Positions 1-8,001 of a DNA stretch of 64,000 nt are shown one piece after another. The notes under the pieces are model-generated. The model ran no database searches. It was not told where the DNA came from and worked only from the letters and a program-made list of their open reading frames with translations. The first letter of the stretch is position 1. Every line of letters begins with the position of its first letter. The DNA comes from Afifella pfennigii DSM 17143 (GTDB lineage: Bacteria; Pseudomonadota; Alphaproteobacteria; Rhizobiales; Afifellaceae): assembly GCF_000688515.1 (NCBI RefSeq), contig NZ_JHZK01000006.1, forward strand, positions 62,001 through 126,000, written 5' to 3'. The position numbers were made by a program, and so were the translations under genes.

Positions 1-27
1 CCGGCGGCCGCTGGCGCCGCTCCGTAG
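1..27 (+). CDS. possible 3' end of an upstream gene
   Basis: Reading from base 1 gives eight open codons (Pro, Ala and Gly rich) and then TAG at 25-27. This could be the tail of another photosynthesis-cluster gene transcribed toward bchG. It is too short to identify, and other frames also reach stop codons nearby. Confidence 0.2.
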   Translation, partial: PAAAGAAP

Positions 28-92
28 CCTGCGACTGTAACGACTGTAAAGTTGAGTTGACGCTTCGCGGTGACACTCATATCGTCCACTTC

Positions 93-1001
93 ATGTCTCG
101 CTCGGCCTCGATGGCGACCTCATCCGCAAGCCGGCCGGCGCCGTCGGCAGTCCTGGAATTGCTGAAGCCCATCACATGGTTCGCACCCATGTGGGCTTTC
201 GGTTGCGGCGTCGTGTCGTCCGGCGTTCCGATCTCGGAGCGCTGGCCGGTCATGCTCGCCGGCATCGTTCTCGCCGGCCCGATGGTGACCGCGACCAGCC
301 AGGCCGCCAATGACTGGTACGACCGCCATGTCGACGCCATCAACGAGCCGGACAGGCCGATTCCTTCCGGCCGCATTCCCGGCCGCTGGGGCCTTTACAT
401 CGCGCTCTTCTGGACGGGGCTGTCGCTTGCCCTGGCCGCGCTGCTCGGCCCCTGGGTCTTCACCGCGGCGGTGATCGGCCTCGTTCTGGCCTGGCTCTAT
501 TCCATGCCGCCCGTGCGGCTGAAGAAGAACGGCTGGTGGGGCAACACCGCCGTCGCCGCCTGCTACGAGGGCCTTCCCTGGTTCACCGGCGCCGCCGTCA
601 TGGTCGGCGCCTTCCCGGATTGGCGCATCGTCGTCCTCGCCGCGCTCTATTCGGTAGGCGCCCATGGCATCATGACGCTCAACGATTTCAAGGCGGTGGA
701 AGGCGATCTTCGCATGGGCATCCGTTCCCTGCCGGCCCAGCTCGGCGTGGATCGGGCGGCGCGCTTCGCCTGCTGGGTGATGGCGGTGCCGCAGGTCGTG
801 GTGATTGGCCTGCTTCTCCTCTGGGGCGCCCCGATCCATGCCGGCATCGTTGGCGCCTTCCTCCTCGTTCAGTTCTTCCTGATGCTGCGGCTCCTGCAGG
901 CGCCGCGCGAGCGGGCCGCCTGGTACAACGCCACCGGCACGACGCTATACGTCTTCGGCATGCTGGCTTCGGCCTTCGCGCTGCGCGCGATTGGGGGCTG
1001 A
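93..1001 (+). CDS. bchG: bacteriochlorophyll synthase (UbiA-type prenyltransferase)
   Basis: Esterifies bacteriochlorophyllide with geranylgeranyl or phytyl diphosphate, the step that attaches the tail of bacteriochlorophyll; an integral inner-membrane enzyme. The 302-residue protein has the two Asp-rich prenyl-diphosphate/Mg motifs of UbiA enzymes: NDWYDRHVD at about 73-81 and NDFKAVEGD at about 197-205, set among about eight hydrophobic helices. The chlorophyll-synthase branch is suggested by the EPDRPIPSGRI stretch just after the first motif and by the neighbours (PucC-like gene, then bchP), the order seen in purple-bacterial photosynthesis clusters. The ATG at 93 is chosen; a TTG at 57 and an ATG at 111 are alternatives, and none has a strong ribosome site. 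Its TGA lies 1 base before the next start codon, so the genes form one transcript. Confidence 0.9.
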   Translation: MSRSASMATSSASRPAPSAVLELLKPITWFAPMWAFGCGVVSSGVPISERWPVMLAGIVLAGPMVTATSQAANDWYDRHVDAINEPDRPIPSGRIPGRWGLYIALFWTGLSLALAALLGPWVFTAAVIGLVLAWLYSMPPVRLKKNGWWGNTAVAACYEGLPWFTGAAVMVGAFPDWRIVVLAALYSVGAHGIMTLNDFKAVEGDLRMGIRSLPAQLGVDRAARFACWVMAVPQVVVIGLLLLWGAPIHAGIVGAFLLVQFFLMLRLLQAPRERAAWYNATGTTLYVFGMLASAFALRAIGG

Positions 1002-1002
1002 C

Positions 1003-2370
1003 ATGCGTGGGGCGGGCCTTGGCTGGGTTTCCATCGTCCGGCTCGGCCTCGTCCAGGCCTGCCTCGGCGCCATCGTCGTTCTGACTACCTCCACGCTTAA
1101 CCGCGTCATGGTGGTGGAGCTGGCCCTGCCGGCCACCTTGCCGGGCGCTCTCGTCGGCGTTCACTACGCCGTGCAGATGCTGCGTCCGCGCTGGGGCTAC
1201 GGCTCCGACATGACGGCACGGCGCACGCCCTGGATTATCGGCGGTATGGCCGTTCTGTGCGCCGGCGGCTTCCTCGCCGCTCTCGCCACCGCCTGGATGG
1301 CGAGCGACACCGCCGCCGGCATCGCCCTGGCGGTCTTTGCCTTTTTCGCCATCGGCATCGGTGTCGGCGCTTCCGGCACCTCGCTCCTGGCGCTTTTGGC
1401 CGCCAAGGTCGATCCCGGCCGGCGCGCCGCCGCCGCCACGCTGGTCTGGGGCATGATGATCGTCGGCTTCGTCATCACCGCTACCTCCGCCGGGCATTTT
1501 CTCGATCCCTTCTCTCCGTCACGTCTCGTGGCGGTGACGGGCGCCGTCGCGCTCAGCGCCTTTATCCTGACCGTCATTGCCGTCTTCGGCGTGGAGCGGG
1601 GCGTGGCGCATCCGGACGACCCGCATCCGGCCGGGCGCGATGGCGGCGAGGCCAAGCCAACCTTCCGCCAGGCGCTTGGCGAGGTCTGGGGCGAGACGAC
1701 GGCACGGCGCTTCACCATCTTCATCTTCGTCTCCATGCTCGCCTACAGTGCCCAGGATTTGGTGCTGGAGCCATTCGCCGGCACCGTCTTCGGCATGACG
1801 CCTGGCGAATCGACCAAACTCGCCGGCGTGCAGCATTCCGGCGTGCTTCTCGGCATGCTCACGGTCGGGCTGCTCGGCAGCAATCTTCTCTTCCGCCGTA
1901 TCGGCACCATGAAGACCTGGACCATCGGCGGCTGCTTTGCCTCCGCGCTGGCTCTCTTCGGTCTCGTCGTTGGCGGTTTCGTCGGCCCGGATTGGCCGAT
2001 CCGCACCTCCGTCTTCGCGCTGGGTGCGGCCAATGGCGCCTTTGCGGTCGCCGCCATCGCCTCGATGATGGGGCTTGCCGGGGCTGGACGAGCCCGGCGC
2101 GAGGGCGTGCGCATGGGCCTTTGGGGCGCCGCTCAGGGTGTCGCTTTCGGGCTCGGGGGTTTTCTCGGCACGGTGGCGATTGATGTGACGAGGGCGATCT
2201 TCGCCTCGCCGGTGCCGGCCTATACGCTGGTCTTCGCGGTCGAGGGGCTCGTCTTCATCGTCTCGGCCTGGCTGGCCTTCCGGGTCGATCGGGGAGGCAA
2301 GGTGACCTCCGCACCGGTCGATCTGACGGCCGTCGGCAAGGAAACGCTCGTCGGATTAAGGGGGCAGTGA
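1003..2370 (+). CDS. PucC/BCH1-family MFS transporter of the photosynthesis cluster
   Basis: A 455-residue protein with about twelve hydrophobic segments. Its N-terminal part (VHYAVQMLRPRWGYGSDMT) carries the signature of the PucC/LhaA/bch2 family of major facilitator proteins. Members are needed for normal light-harvesting complex assembly, and some are proposed to move bacteriochlorophyll. Position between bchG and bchP matches the gene known as orf428 or bch2 in Rhodobacter-type clusters, so a pigment-linked role is inferred. Translation probably starts at the ATG at 1003, with a G-rich ribosome site overlapping the bchG stop; a TTG at 991 is also in frame. The stop overlaps the bchP leader, consistent with coupling. 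Confidence 0.85.
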   Translation: MRGAGLGWVSIVRLGLVQACLGAIVVLTTSTLNRVMVVELALPATLPGALVGVHYAVQMLRPRWGYGSDMTARRTPWIIGGMAVLCAGGFLAALATAWMASDTAAGIALAVFAFFAIGIGVGASGTSLLALLAAKVDPGRRAAAATLVWGMMIVGFVITATSAGHFLDPFSPSRLVAVTGAVALSAFILTVIAVFGVERGVAHPDDPHPAGRDGGEAKPTFRQALGEVWGETTARRFTIFIFVSMLAYSAQDLVLEPFAGTVFGMTPGESTKLAGVQHSGVLLGMLTVGLLGSNLLFRRIGTMKTWTIGGCFASALALFGLVVGGFVGPDWPIRTSVFALGAANGAFAVAAIASMMGLAGAGRARREGVRMGLWGAAQGVAFGLGGFLGTVAIDVTRAIFASPVPAYTLVFAVEGLVFIVSAWLAFRVDRGGKVTSAPVDLTAVGKETLVGLRGQ

Positions 2371-2375
2371 GTGCC

Positions 2376-3587
2376 ATGTCCAATCAAACCTACGATGTAG
2401 TCGTGGTCGGCGGCGGGCCGGCCGGCGCCACCGCGGCGATGGATCTCGCCGCCAAGGGCGTCTCCGTTCTGCTTCTGGACCGTGAGGGGCGCATCAAGCC
2501 TTGCGGCGGCGCCGTGCCGCCGAGGCTGTTGCGCGATTTCGACGTGCCGCGCTCCATGCTGGTGGCCGAGGTCACCTCCGCGCAGATCGTCTCGCCCACC
2601 GATCGGCGCATCGATATGCCGATCGAGAACGGCTATGTCGGCATGGTCGACCGCGAGCATTTTGACGAATGGCTGCGCCAGCGGGCCGCCGAGGCCGGCG
2701 CCGAGCGCCGCGCCGGCACTTTCGAGCATTTCAGCCGCGACACGGACGGCACCGCCCTCATTCATTATCGCCCCAAGGGCGCCGATCGCGATGCGCTGGA
2801 AACGGTGCGCGCGCGGGCCGTCATCGGCGCCGACGGCGCCAATTCCAACGTCGCCCGCGAGGCGGTGCCGAAATCGGGCAAGGTGCCCTATGTCTTCGCC
2901 TATCACGAGATCGTCCGCTCGCCGGACAACGGGGCGGCGCATTTCGACGCCGAGCGCTGCGACGTCTATTACAACGGCAAGATGTCGCCGGACTTCTATT
3001 CCTGGATCTTCCCGCATGGCGAGACCACCAGCGTCGGCACCGGCTCGGCCCATAAGGGCTTCTCGCTGAAAGACGCCGTCGGCGATCTGCGCCAGATCTC
3101 CGGCCTCGATCTATCGGAGACGATCCGCAAGGAGGGCGCGCCGATCCCCTTGAAGCCGCGCAAGAAGTGGGACAACGACCGCGACGTCGTTCTGGCCGGC
3201 GACGCGGCGGGCGTCGTCGCGCCGGCCTCCGGCGAGGGTATCTATTATGCCATGGTCTGCGGCCGTCTTGCCGGCGAGGCGGTGGAGGTCTTCCTGCAGA
3301 CGGGCGATGCGCGCGAGCTCGCCATGGCGCGCAAGCGCTTCATGAAGGAGCATGGCCGCGTCTTCTGGATCCTCGGGATGATGCAGCATTTCTGGTATTC
3401 CAGCGACAAGCGTCGCGAGCGCTTCGTGTCGATGTGCGCCGACCCCGACGTCCAGCGCCTCACCTGGGAGGCCTATATGAACAAGCGCCTCGTCAAGGCG
3501 CGGCCGGGCGCCCATATGCGCATCTTCTTCAAGGACGTGGCGCATCTTCTCGGCCTCATCTCGCCGGGGCACGCCTCCAGGTCGTAG
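2376..3587 (+). CDS. bchP: geranylgeranyl reductase (bacteriochlorophyll a)
   Basis: A FAD-dependent reductase that saturates three double bonds of the geranylgeranyl tail of bacteriochlorophyll (or of its diphosphate), giving phytyl. The 403-residue product opens with a Rossmann dinucleotide fold: GGGPAG at 12-17, followed by the acidic end of the second strand. The second FAD motif, VVLAGDAAGVVAPASGEG, lies near residues 272-290. The conserved KPCGGAVPP segment near residue 41 is typical of BchP/ChlP. It follows the PucC-like gene with essentially no gap. ATG at 2376 is preferred; a GTG at 2367 is in frame and lies closer to the AAGGGGG ribosome site. Confidence 0.93.
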   Translation: MSNQTYDVVVVGGGPAGATAAMDLAAKGVSVLLLDREGRIKPCGGAVPPRLLRDFDVPRSMLVAEVTSAQIVSPTDRRIDMPIENGYVGMVDREHFDEWLRQRAAEAGAERRAGTFEHFSRDTDGTALIHYRPKGADRDALETVRARAVIGADGANSNVAREAVPKSGKVPYVFAYHEIVRSPDNGAAHFDAERCDVYYNGKMSPDFYSWIFPHGETTSVGTGSAHKGFSLKDAVGDLRQISGLDLSETIRKEGAPIPLKPRKKWDNDRDVVLAGDAAGVVAPASGEGIYYAMVCGRLAGEAVEVFLQTGDARELAMARKRFMKEHGRVFWILGMMQHFWYSSDKRRERFVSMCADPDVQRLTWEAYMNKRLVKARPGAHMRIFFKDVAHLLGLISPGHASRS

Positions 3588-3615
3588 CAAGGGCGGCGCG
3601 CCGAGGGCCGATTTG

Positions 3616-3894
3616 ATGAGTGAGTTCTTTGCCAGCGGTCTCGTCGTCGACGCCATCGCGGCGCTGATGCTGGTGGAGGGCATCGCCATCTTCCTGTGGC
3701 GGCGGCGCACCGGACAGGGGCTCGCCCCGCTCGACCTTCTCTTCAACCTTGCCGCGGGGCTCTTCCTGCTTCTGGCTCTGCGCGCTTCGCTGACCGACGC
3801 CGGCTGGCAGGCGGTGGCGCTGTTCCTGGCGCTCGCCGGCATCGCCCATGTCGCCGACATGCTGCGCCGCTGGCAGGGGGCGCCGCCAAGTTGA
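3616..3894 (+). CDS. small membrane protein downstream of bchP, unknown function
   Basis: A 92-residue hydrophobic protein with about three predicted membrane helices (roughly residues 8-26, 37-58 and 62-80), separated by the basic loop WRRRTG and ending in a basic tail. A ribosome site (GAGGG) sits 9 bases before the ATG at 3616. It lies 28 bases after bchP and so is probably the last gene of the photosynthesis operon. No enzymatic motif is visible. The position suggests a link to pigment synthesis or the photosynthetic membrane, but that is only guilt by association. Confidence 0.75.
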   Translation: MSEFFASGLVVDAIAALMLVEGIAIFLWRRRTGQGLAPLDLLFNLAAGLFLLLALRASLTDAGWQAVALFLALAGIAHVADMLRRWQGAPPS

Positions 3895-3922
3895 CGGCGG
3901 GCGCTCCTCGCCGCTAAAGCGC

Positions 3923-3946
3923 GGGACCAGAAAGGTCCCCAAAGTG
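3923..3946 (+). promoter_or_regulatory. hairpin covering the argC ribosome-binding region
   Basis: GGGACC (3923-3928) and GGTCCC (3934-3939) form a perfect 6-bp stem with the loop AGAAA. The only ribosome-site-like stretch before argC, AAAGG at 3931-3935, lies in the loop and right arm, and the GTG start begins at 3944. If the hairpin forms in mRNA it would restrict initiation of argC. Confidence 0.35.
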
Positions 3947-4996
3947 TCAGAGAAAATCCGTATCGGCGTCCTCGGCGCCTCCGGCTACACCGGCGCCGAT
4001 CTCGTCCGGCTCGCCGCCCGGCATCCGAAGGTCGACATCGCCGCGCTCACCGCCAACACCCATGCCGGCAAAGCGATGGGCGAGGTCTTTCCGCATCTTG
4101 CCCTTCTCGATCTGCCGCGCCTCACGCCCTGGGAAGAGGTCGACTGGACAAAGCTCGACGCCGTCTTCTGCGGCCTGCCGCACGGCACCACGCAGGAGAT
4201 CACCGCCGCCGTACTGGAGGCGAATCCCGAAGCGCGCATCATCGACATGTCGGCCGATTTCCGCCTGCGCGAGCGCGCGACCTACGCCGAATGGTACGGT
4301 CACGAGCACCGCGCGCCGGCGCTGCAGGAAGAGGCCGTCTACGGCCTTACGGAGCATTACCGTGCGGAGATCCGCGATGCGCGGCTGATCGCCTGTCCGG
4401 GCTGCTATCCGACGGCGGCGCTGCTGGCGCTCTTGCCGCTGGTGCGCGCCGGTCTCGTCGTGGCCGAGGATATCCTCATCGATGCCAAATCGGGCGTGAC
4501 CGGAGCGGGCAGGGGCCTGAAGCAGAACACGCTCTTTGCCGAAGCCGGGGAGGGGCTGTCGCCCTATTCGGTCGCCAGGCACCGGCACGCGCCGGAAATC
4601 GAGCAGGAGCTTGGCCGCGCCGCCGGACAAAACCTCACCGTCAATTTCACCCCGCACCTCATCCCGATGAGCCGGGGCGAGCTCGTCACCTGCTATCTGC
4701 GCCTTGCTGGCGGGGCGAGCGCGGAGGATCTGCGCCAGCGCCTCGCTGAGGATTACGCCGGCGAGCCCTTCGTCAAGGTGGCGCCGGAAGGCGTCGTCCC
4801 GCAGACGCAGAATGTGCGCGGCTCCAACTACGCGCAGGTCGGCGTCTTCGCCGACCGCATCGCCGGGCGGGCCATCGTCGTCGCCGTCATCGACAACCTG
4901 GTGAAGGGCTCCGCCGGCCAGGCGCTGCAGAACATGAACGTCGCTTTCGCCCTGGAGGAGAGCGAGGGGCTCTTGCAGCTTCCCCTGTTCCCCTAG
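3944..4996 (+). CDS. argC: N-acetyl-gamma-glutamyl-phosphate reductase
   Basis: Third step of arginine synthesis: NADPH-dependent reduction of N-acetylglutamyl phosphate to the semialdehyde, in the cytosol. The product is 350 residues, normal for the long type of ArgC. It begins with the NADP-binding loop GVLGASGYTGADL (8-20), and the catalytic cysteine lies in PGCYPT (Cys154). The conserved H-R-H-x-P-E segment follows near residue 222. The start is GTG at 3944, because upstream in-frame codons lie inside the previous gene and the family begins just before the IRIGVLGASG strand. A strong terminator follows. It is the first clearly non-photosynthetic gene to the right. Confidence 0.95.
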   Translation: MSEKIRIGVLGASGYTGADLVRLAARHPKVDIAALTANTHAGKAMGEVFPHLALLDLPRLTPWEEVDWTKLDAVFCGLPHGTTQEITAAVLEANPEARIIDMSADFRLRERATYAEWYGHEHRAPALQEEAVYGLTEHYRAEIRDARLIACPGCYPTAALLALLPLVRAGLVVAEDILIDAKSGVTGAGRGLKQNTLFAEAGEGLSPYSVARHRHAPEIEQELGRAAGQNLTVNFTPHLIPMSRGELVTCYLRLAGGASAEDLRQRLAEDYAGEPFVKVAPEGVVPQTQNVRGSNYAQVGVFADRIAGRAIVVAVIDNLVKGSAGQALQNMNVAFALEESEGLLQLPLFP

Positions 4997-5008
4997 CCGG
5001 AACGACAA

Positions 5009-5034
5009 GCGGGCCCCGAAGGGCCCGCAAATTT
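5009..5034 (+). terminator. intrinsic terminator after argC
   Basis: GCGGGCCC (5009-5016), loop CGAA, GGGCCCGC (5021-5028): a perfect 8-bp GC stem 12 bases after the argC stop, followed by AAATTTCTT. It also lies between argC and the converging rne gene and may serve both strands. Confidence 0.7.
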
Positions 5035-5056
5035 CTTCTCAGTCGGCGCGCCGTTC

Positions 5057-7522
5057 CTAGAGGAAGGAGCGGCGCTGCCACCAGCCGACCCGTTTCGGGC
5101 GGTCCGCCTCTTCGGCGCGCGTTCCCGCGCCCGCCTTTTCCGGCTCCTTCTCCTCTTCCTCCGCCGGCTCTTCGGCCGTGCCTTCCGGCTCGCTCGGCTC
5201 TTCCTCACCGGCTTCGGCGGCGGGCCCCGGACCGTTAAAGGAAGCCGATGCTACCGCTTCGGCGGGCTGCTTTTCGGCCTCTGCGACGGCGGCGACCGGC
5301 TCGGCCTCGGTCGGTTCCGGCGTAGCGGCGACCTCGGCAGGCTCCGGTGCCGGCACGCTCTCCACGATTTCGACGGCCTCGGCGGTGACGGCAGGCGTCT
5401 CGGCGCTTTCGGCCGGTTCCTCGCGCTGCGGCTCGGCCTCCGGAGCGGGCTCGCTCTCCTGCGAGCTCTCCTCGCTGCCTTCCTCGCCGTCCTCGCCCGT
5501 CATCTCGGCCTTATCGTCACGGCTGCGGCTGCGCCGACGTCCGCCGCGCCTTCCGCGCCTGCGCTTCTTGCGCGGAGTTTCCTCGCCGTCCTCGTCTTCC
5601 TCGCCGCGCGCTTCCTGAGCTTCCTCGCTGGGCTCCTCGGCGGTTTCGGCCTCGACCTTCTCCTTGTCGGGGCGGCTTGGCCGCCGGCGCCGGCGCCGGC
5701 CGCGACGCGAGCCTTCGCCGCCTTCCTCCTCCTCCTCCTCTTCGGCCTTCTCGGCCGCTTCCTTTTCCAGGTCGGAGACGTCGAGCATCGCCACGGCCGA
5801 TGTGCGCGTCGGCGGCGGCGCTTCCGAGCTCTCGGCCTTGTCGATGGCGAAGCCCGAAGCCGCGCCGGGCGCATCGCCCGTCACGGTGATCTGCACGCCG
5901 AAGCGCTGCTCCAGCTCGGCCAGATGCGTGCGCTTCTGGTTGAGCACGTAAAGCGCCACGTCCGGCCGCGTGGAGACGACGAGATTGCGGCTCCTGTCCT
6001 GCAACAGATGCTCTTCCAGCATGCGCAAGATCTGCAGCGCCAAGGAGGCGACGGAACGCACCTGCCCGGTGCCGTGGCAGGCATGGCAGGTGGCTGTGGA
6101 GCTTTCCAGGACGCCGGTCCTGAGGCGTTGGCGCGACATCTCCATCAGGCCGAAATGCGAGATGCGACCGAGCTGGATGCGCGCCCGGTCGAAGCGCAGG
6201 CATTCCTTCAGCTTGCGCTCCACGGAACGGTTGTTGCGCTTTTCCTCCATATCGATGAAGTCGATGACGATGAGCCCGGCAAGGTCGCGCAGCCTGAGCT
6301 GGCGGGCGACCTCCTCGGCCGCTTCCAGATTGGTTCTGAGTGCCGTGTCCTCGATGGAATGCTCGCGCGTGGAGCGGCCGGAATTGACGTCGATGGCGAC
6401 CAGCGCTTCCGTCTGGTTGATGACGATATAGCCGCCGGAGCGCAGGGTGACCTGCGGCAGGAACATCGCTTCCAGCTGCTTCTCCACGCTGTGGCGCGAG
6501 AACAGGGGAGCGGTTTCGCGGTAAGGCTGCACGTTCTTGGCATGGCTCGGCATGAGCATGCGCATGAAGTCCTTGGCCTCGCGATAGGCCTCCTCGCCGG
6601 CGACGATCACCTGGTCGATTTCACGCGAGTAGAGGTCCCGGATGGAGCGCTTGACCAGGCTGCCTTCCTCGTAGACCAGCGTCGGCGCGCTGGATTTCAG
6701 CGTCAGCTCGCGCACATTCTCCCACAGGCGCAGAAGGTACTCAAAGTCGCGCTTGATCTCCGTCTTGGTGCGCGAGGCGCCGGCGGTCCTGAGGATGACG
6801 CCCATGGAGGGCGGCACTTCCAACTCCTGGGCGACCGATTTCAGACGCTTGCGGTCGGCCGGATCGGTGATCTTGCGCGAGATGCCGCCGCCACGCCCGG
6901 TATTGGGCATGAGAACGGAATACCGGCCCGCAAGCGAGAGATAGGTTGTCAGCGCCGCGCCCTTGTTGCCGCGCTCTTCCTTCACGACCTGGACGAGCAG
7001 AACCTGTCGGCGCTTGATCACCTCCTGGATCTTGTATTGCCGCGGGCGCGAGCGGCGCCGCTCCGGCACCTCCTCCATGGCATCCTCGGCGCCGACGCTC
7101 TCCACGCTGTCGTTTTCGCCGTCCTCGCCGGCTCCCGCCTCGCCGTCGCCGCCATCCTCGTCATCGCCGGCGGCTTCATCTCGCTTGCCGGTGGGGCTAT
7201 CGGGCTCCTCGTCCGCGCCGTTGTCGTCGTCGCTGTCGGAGGCTTCGGCGGCGAGCAGCGCCTGCCGGTCGGCATAGGGGATTTGGTAGTAGTCGGGGTG
7301 GATTTCGGAAAAGGCGAGGAAGCCGTGACGGTTGCCGCCGTAATCCACGAAGGCGGCTTGGAGCGAGGGTTCGACCCTCGTGACCTTGGCTAGATAGATA
7401 TTGCCCCTGAGCTGTCGCCTTTCCGCCGATTCGAAATCGAATTCTTCAACCTTGTCCCCGCGCAGCACCACAACCCGGGTTTCCTCCGGGTGGGCCGCGT
7501 CGATGAGCATCTTGTTCGACAT
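5057..7522 (-). CDS. rne: ribonuclease E
   Basis: The endoribonuclease that starts mRNA decay and processes rRNA and tRNA, and the scaffold of the degradosome. The 821-residue protein starts with an S1-like RNA-binding domain (about 35-200), interrupted at about 95-165 by an acidic low-complexity insert. The catalytic domain includes LVAIDVNSGRS and LIVIDFIDM, which hold the Mg-binding aspartates, and the zinc-link motif CHACHGTG. After about residue 560 comes a disordered tail alternating Arg-rich RNA-binding blocks with Glu/Ala/Pro-rich stretches, as expected of the RNase E scaffold rather than RNase G. The gene has a leader of about 340 bases with hairpins, suggesting autoregulation. Confidence 0.95.
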   Translation of the reverse strand: MSNKMLIDAAHPEETRVVVLRGDKVEEFDFESAERRQLRGNIYLAKVTRVEPSLQAAFVDYGGNRHGFLAFSEIHPDYYQIPYADRQALLAAEASDSDDDNGADEEPDSPTGKRDEAAGDDEDGGDGEAGAGEDGENDSVESVGAEDAMEEVPERRRSRPRQYKIQEVIKRRQVLLVQVVKEERGNKGAALTTYLSLAGRYSVLMPNTGRGGGISRKITDPADRKRLKSVAQELEVPPSMGVILRTAGASRTKTEIKRDFEYLLRLWENVRELTLKSSAPTLVYEEGSLVKRSIRDLYSREIDQVIVAGEEAYREAKDFMRMLMPSHAKNVQPYRETAPLFSRHSVEKQLEAMFLPQVTLRSGGYIVINQTEALVAIDVNSGRSTREHSIEDTALRTNLEAAEEVARQLRLRDLAGLIVIDFIDMEEKRNNRSVERKLKECLRFDRARIQLGRISHFGLMEMSRQRLRTGVLESSTATCHACHGTGQVRSVASLALQILRMLEEHLLQDRSRNLVVSTRPDVALYVLNQKRTHLAELEQRFGVQITVTGDAPGAASGFAIDKAESSEAPPPTRTSAVAMLDVSDLEKEAAEKAEEEEEEEGGEGSRRGRRRRRRPSRPDKEKVEAETAEEPSEEAQEARGEEDEDGEETPRKKRRRGRRGGRRRSRSRDDKAEMTGEDGEEGSEESSQESEPAPEAEPQREEPAESAETPAVTAEAVEIVESVPAPEPAEVAATPEPTEAEPVAAVAEAEKQPAEAVASASFNGPGPAAEAGEEEPSEPEGTAEEPAEEEEKEPEKAGAGTRAEEADRPKRVGWWQRRSFL

Positions 7523-8001
7523 AGTGTGTGACTCCGCCCCTGGCCGGATAAGCGGTAGGCGCGAACGCTCCTCGCGCGCGGCCGGGACTGTAAGTGAATG
7601 AAAAGTTGAGACGTGCCTGAGGCACGCGCCGCCGAAGCTCTGGCAGCCCGGCCGCGTATGCCGCGGGCGGGGGGGTCAGCTGCTGAGCGGTGCGGGCGCG
7701 GTCACCCATGGACTGCCTTTCGCAAGTTTCGGGCGGCATCCGGCCGCCCCTGACCAGCCTTTTACGCTGGTCCGTCTTCGCCCCCGACCCGCCCGGTGAG
7801 AAGGGCGTCTTTTCGTTACCCGACGCCGCACCGATGACAGATGGGGAAGAATCCGTCATGCTTCTATTATAAACGAGCTTCGTCCGATTCAAGAGAACGT
7901 TGCGGCCGGGCGGACGCAAAAGCTGCGAAAGGGCCCGCCTTCGCCTCGCCACATCCACCCGCAACAAAGCTGCGTTCCGCTTTGACCGCAGAGATGCCCG
8001 A
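7523..8001. other. divergent rne / amidase intergenic region with structured rne leader
   Basis: No convincing protein gene lies here. On the minus strand this is the long rne leader, with three perfect short hairpins: 7612-7626 (CGTGCC, TGA, GGCACG), 7731-7749 (GGGCGGC, ATCCG, GCCGCCC) and 7752-7772 (GACCAGC, 7-base loop, GCTGGTC). The right end holds the rne promoter and the start region of the divergent amidase gene. Confidence 0.6.
7866..7892 (-). promoter_or_regulatory. predicted rne promoter
   Basis: On the minus strand a perfect -10 hexamer TATAAT (plus-strand 7866-7871) lies 15 bases from TTGAAT (7887-7892), or 16 bases from CTTGAA. The expected start near 7859 gives an rne leader of about 335 bases. 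The -10 match is strong; the spacing is slightly short. Confidence 0.55.

Noticed and set aside
36-62. PpsR/CrtJ operator TGT-N12-ACA upstream of bchG
   Set aside because: The nearest match is TGT-N12-ACG, one base off in the right half, so I do not list it as an operator.
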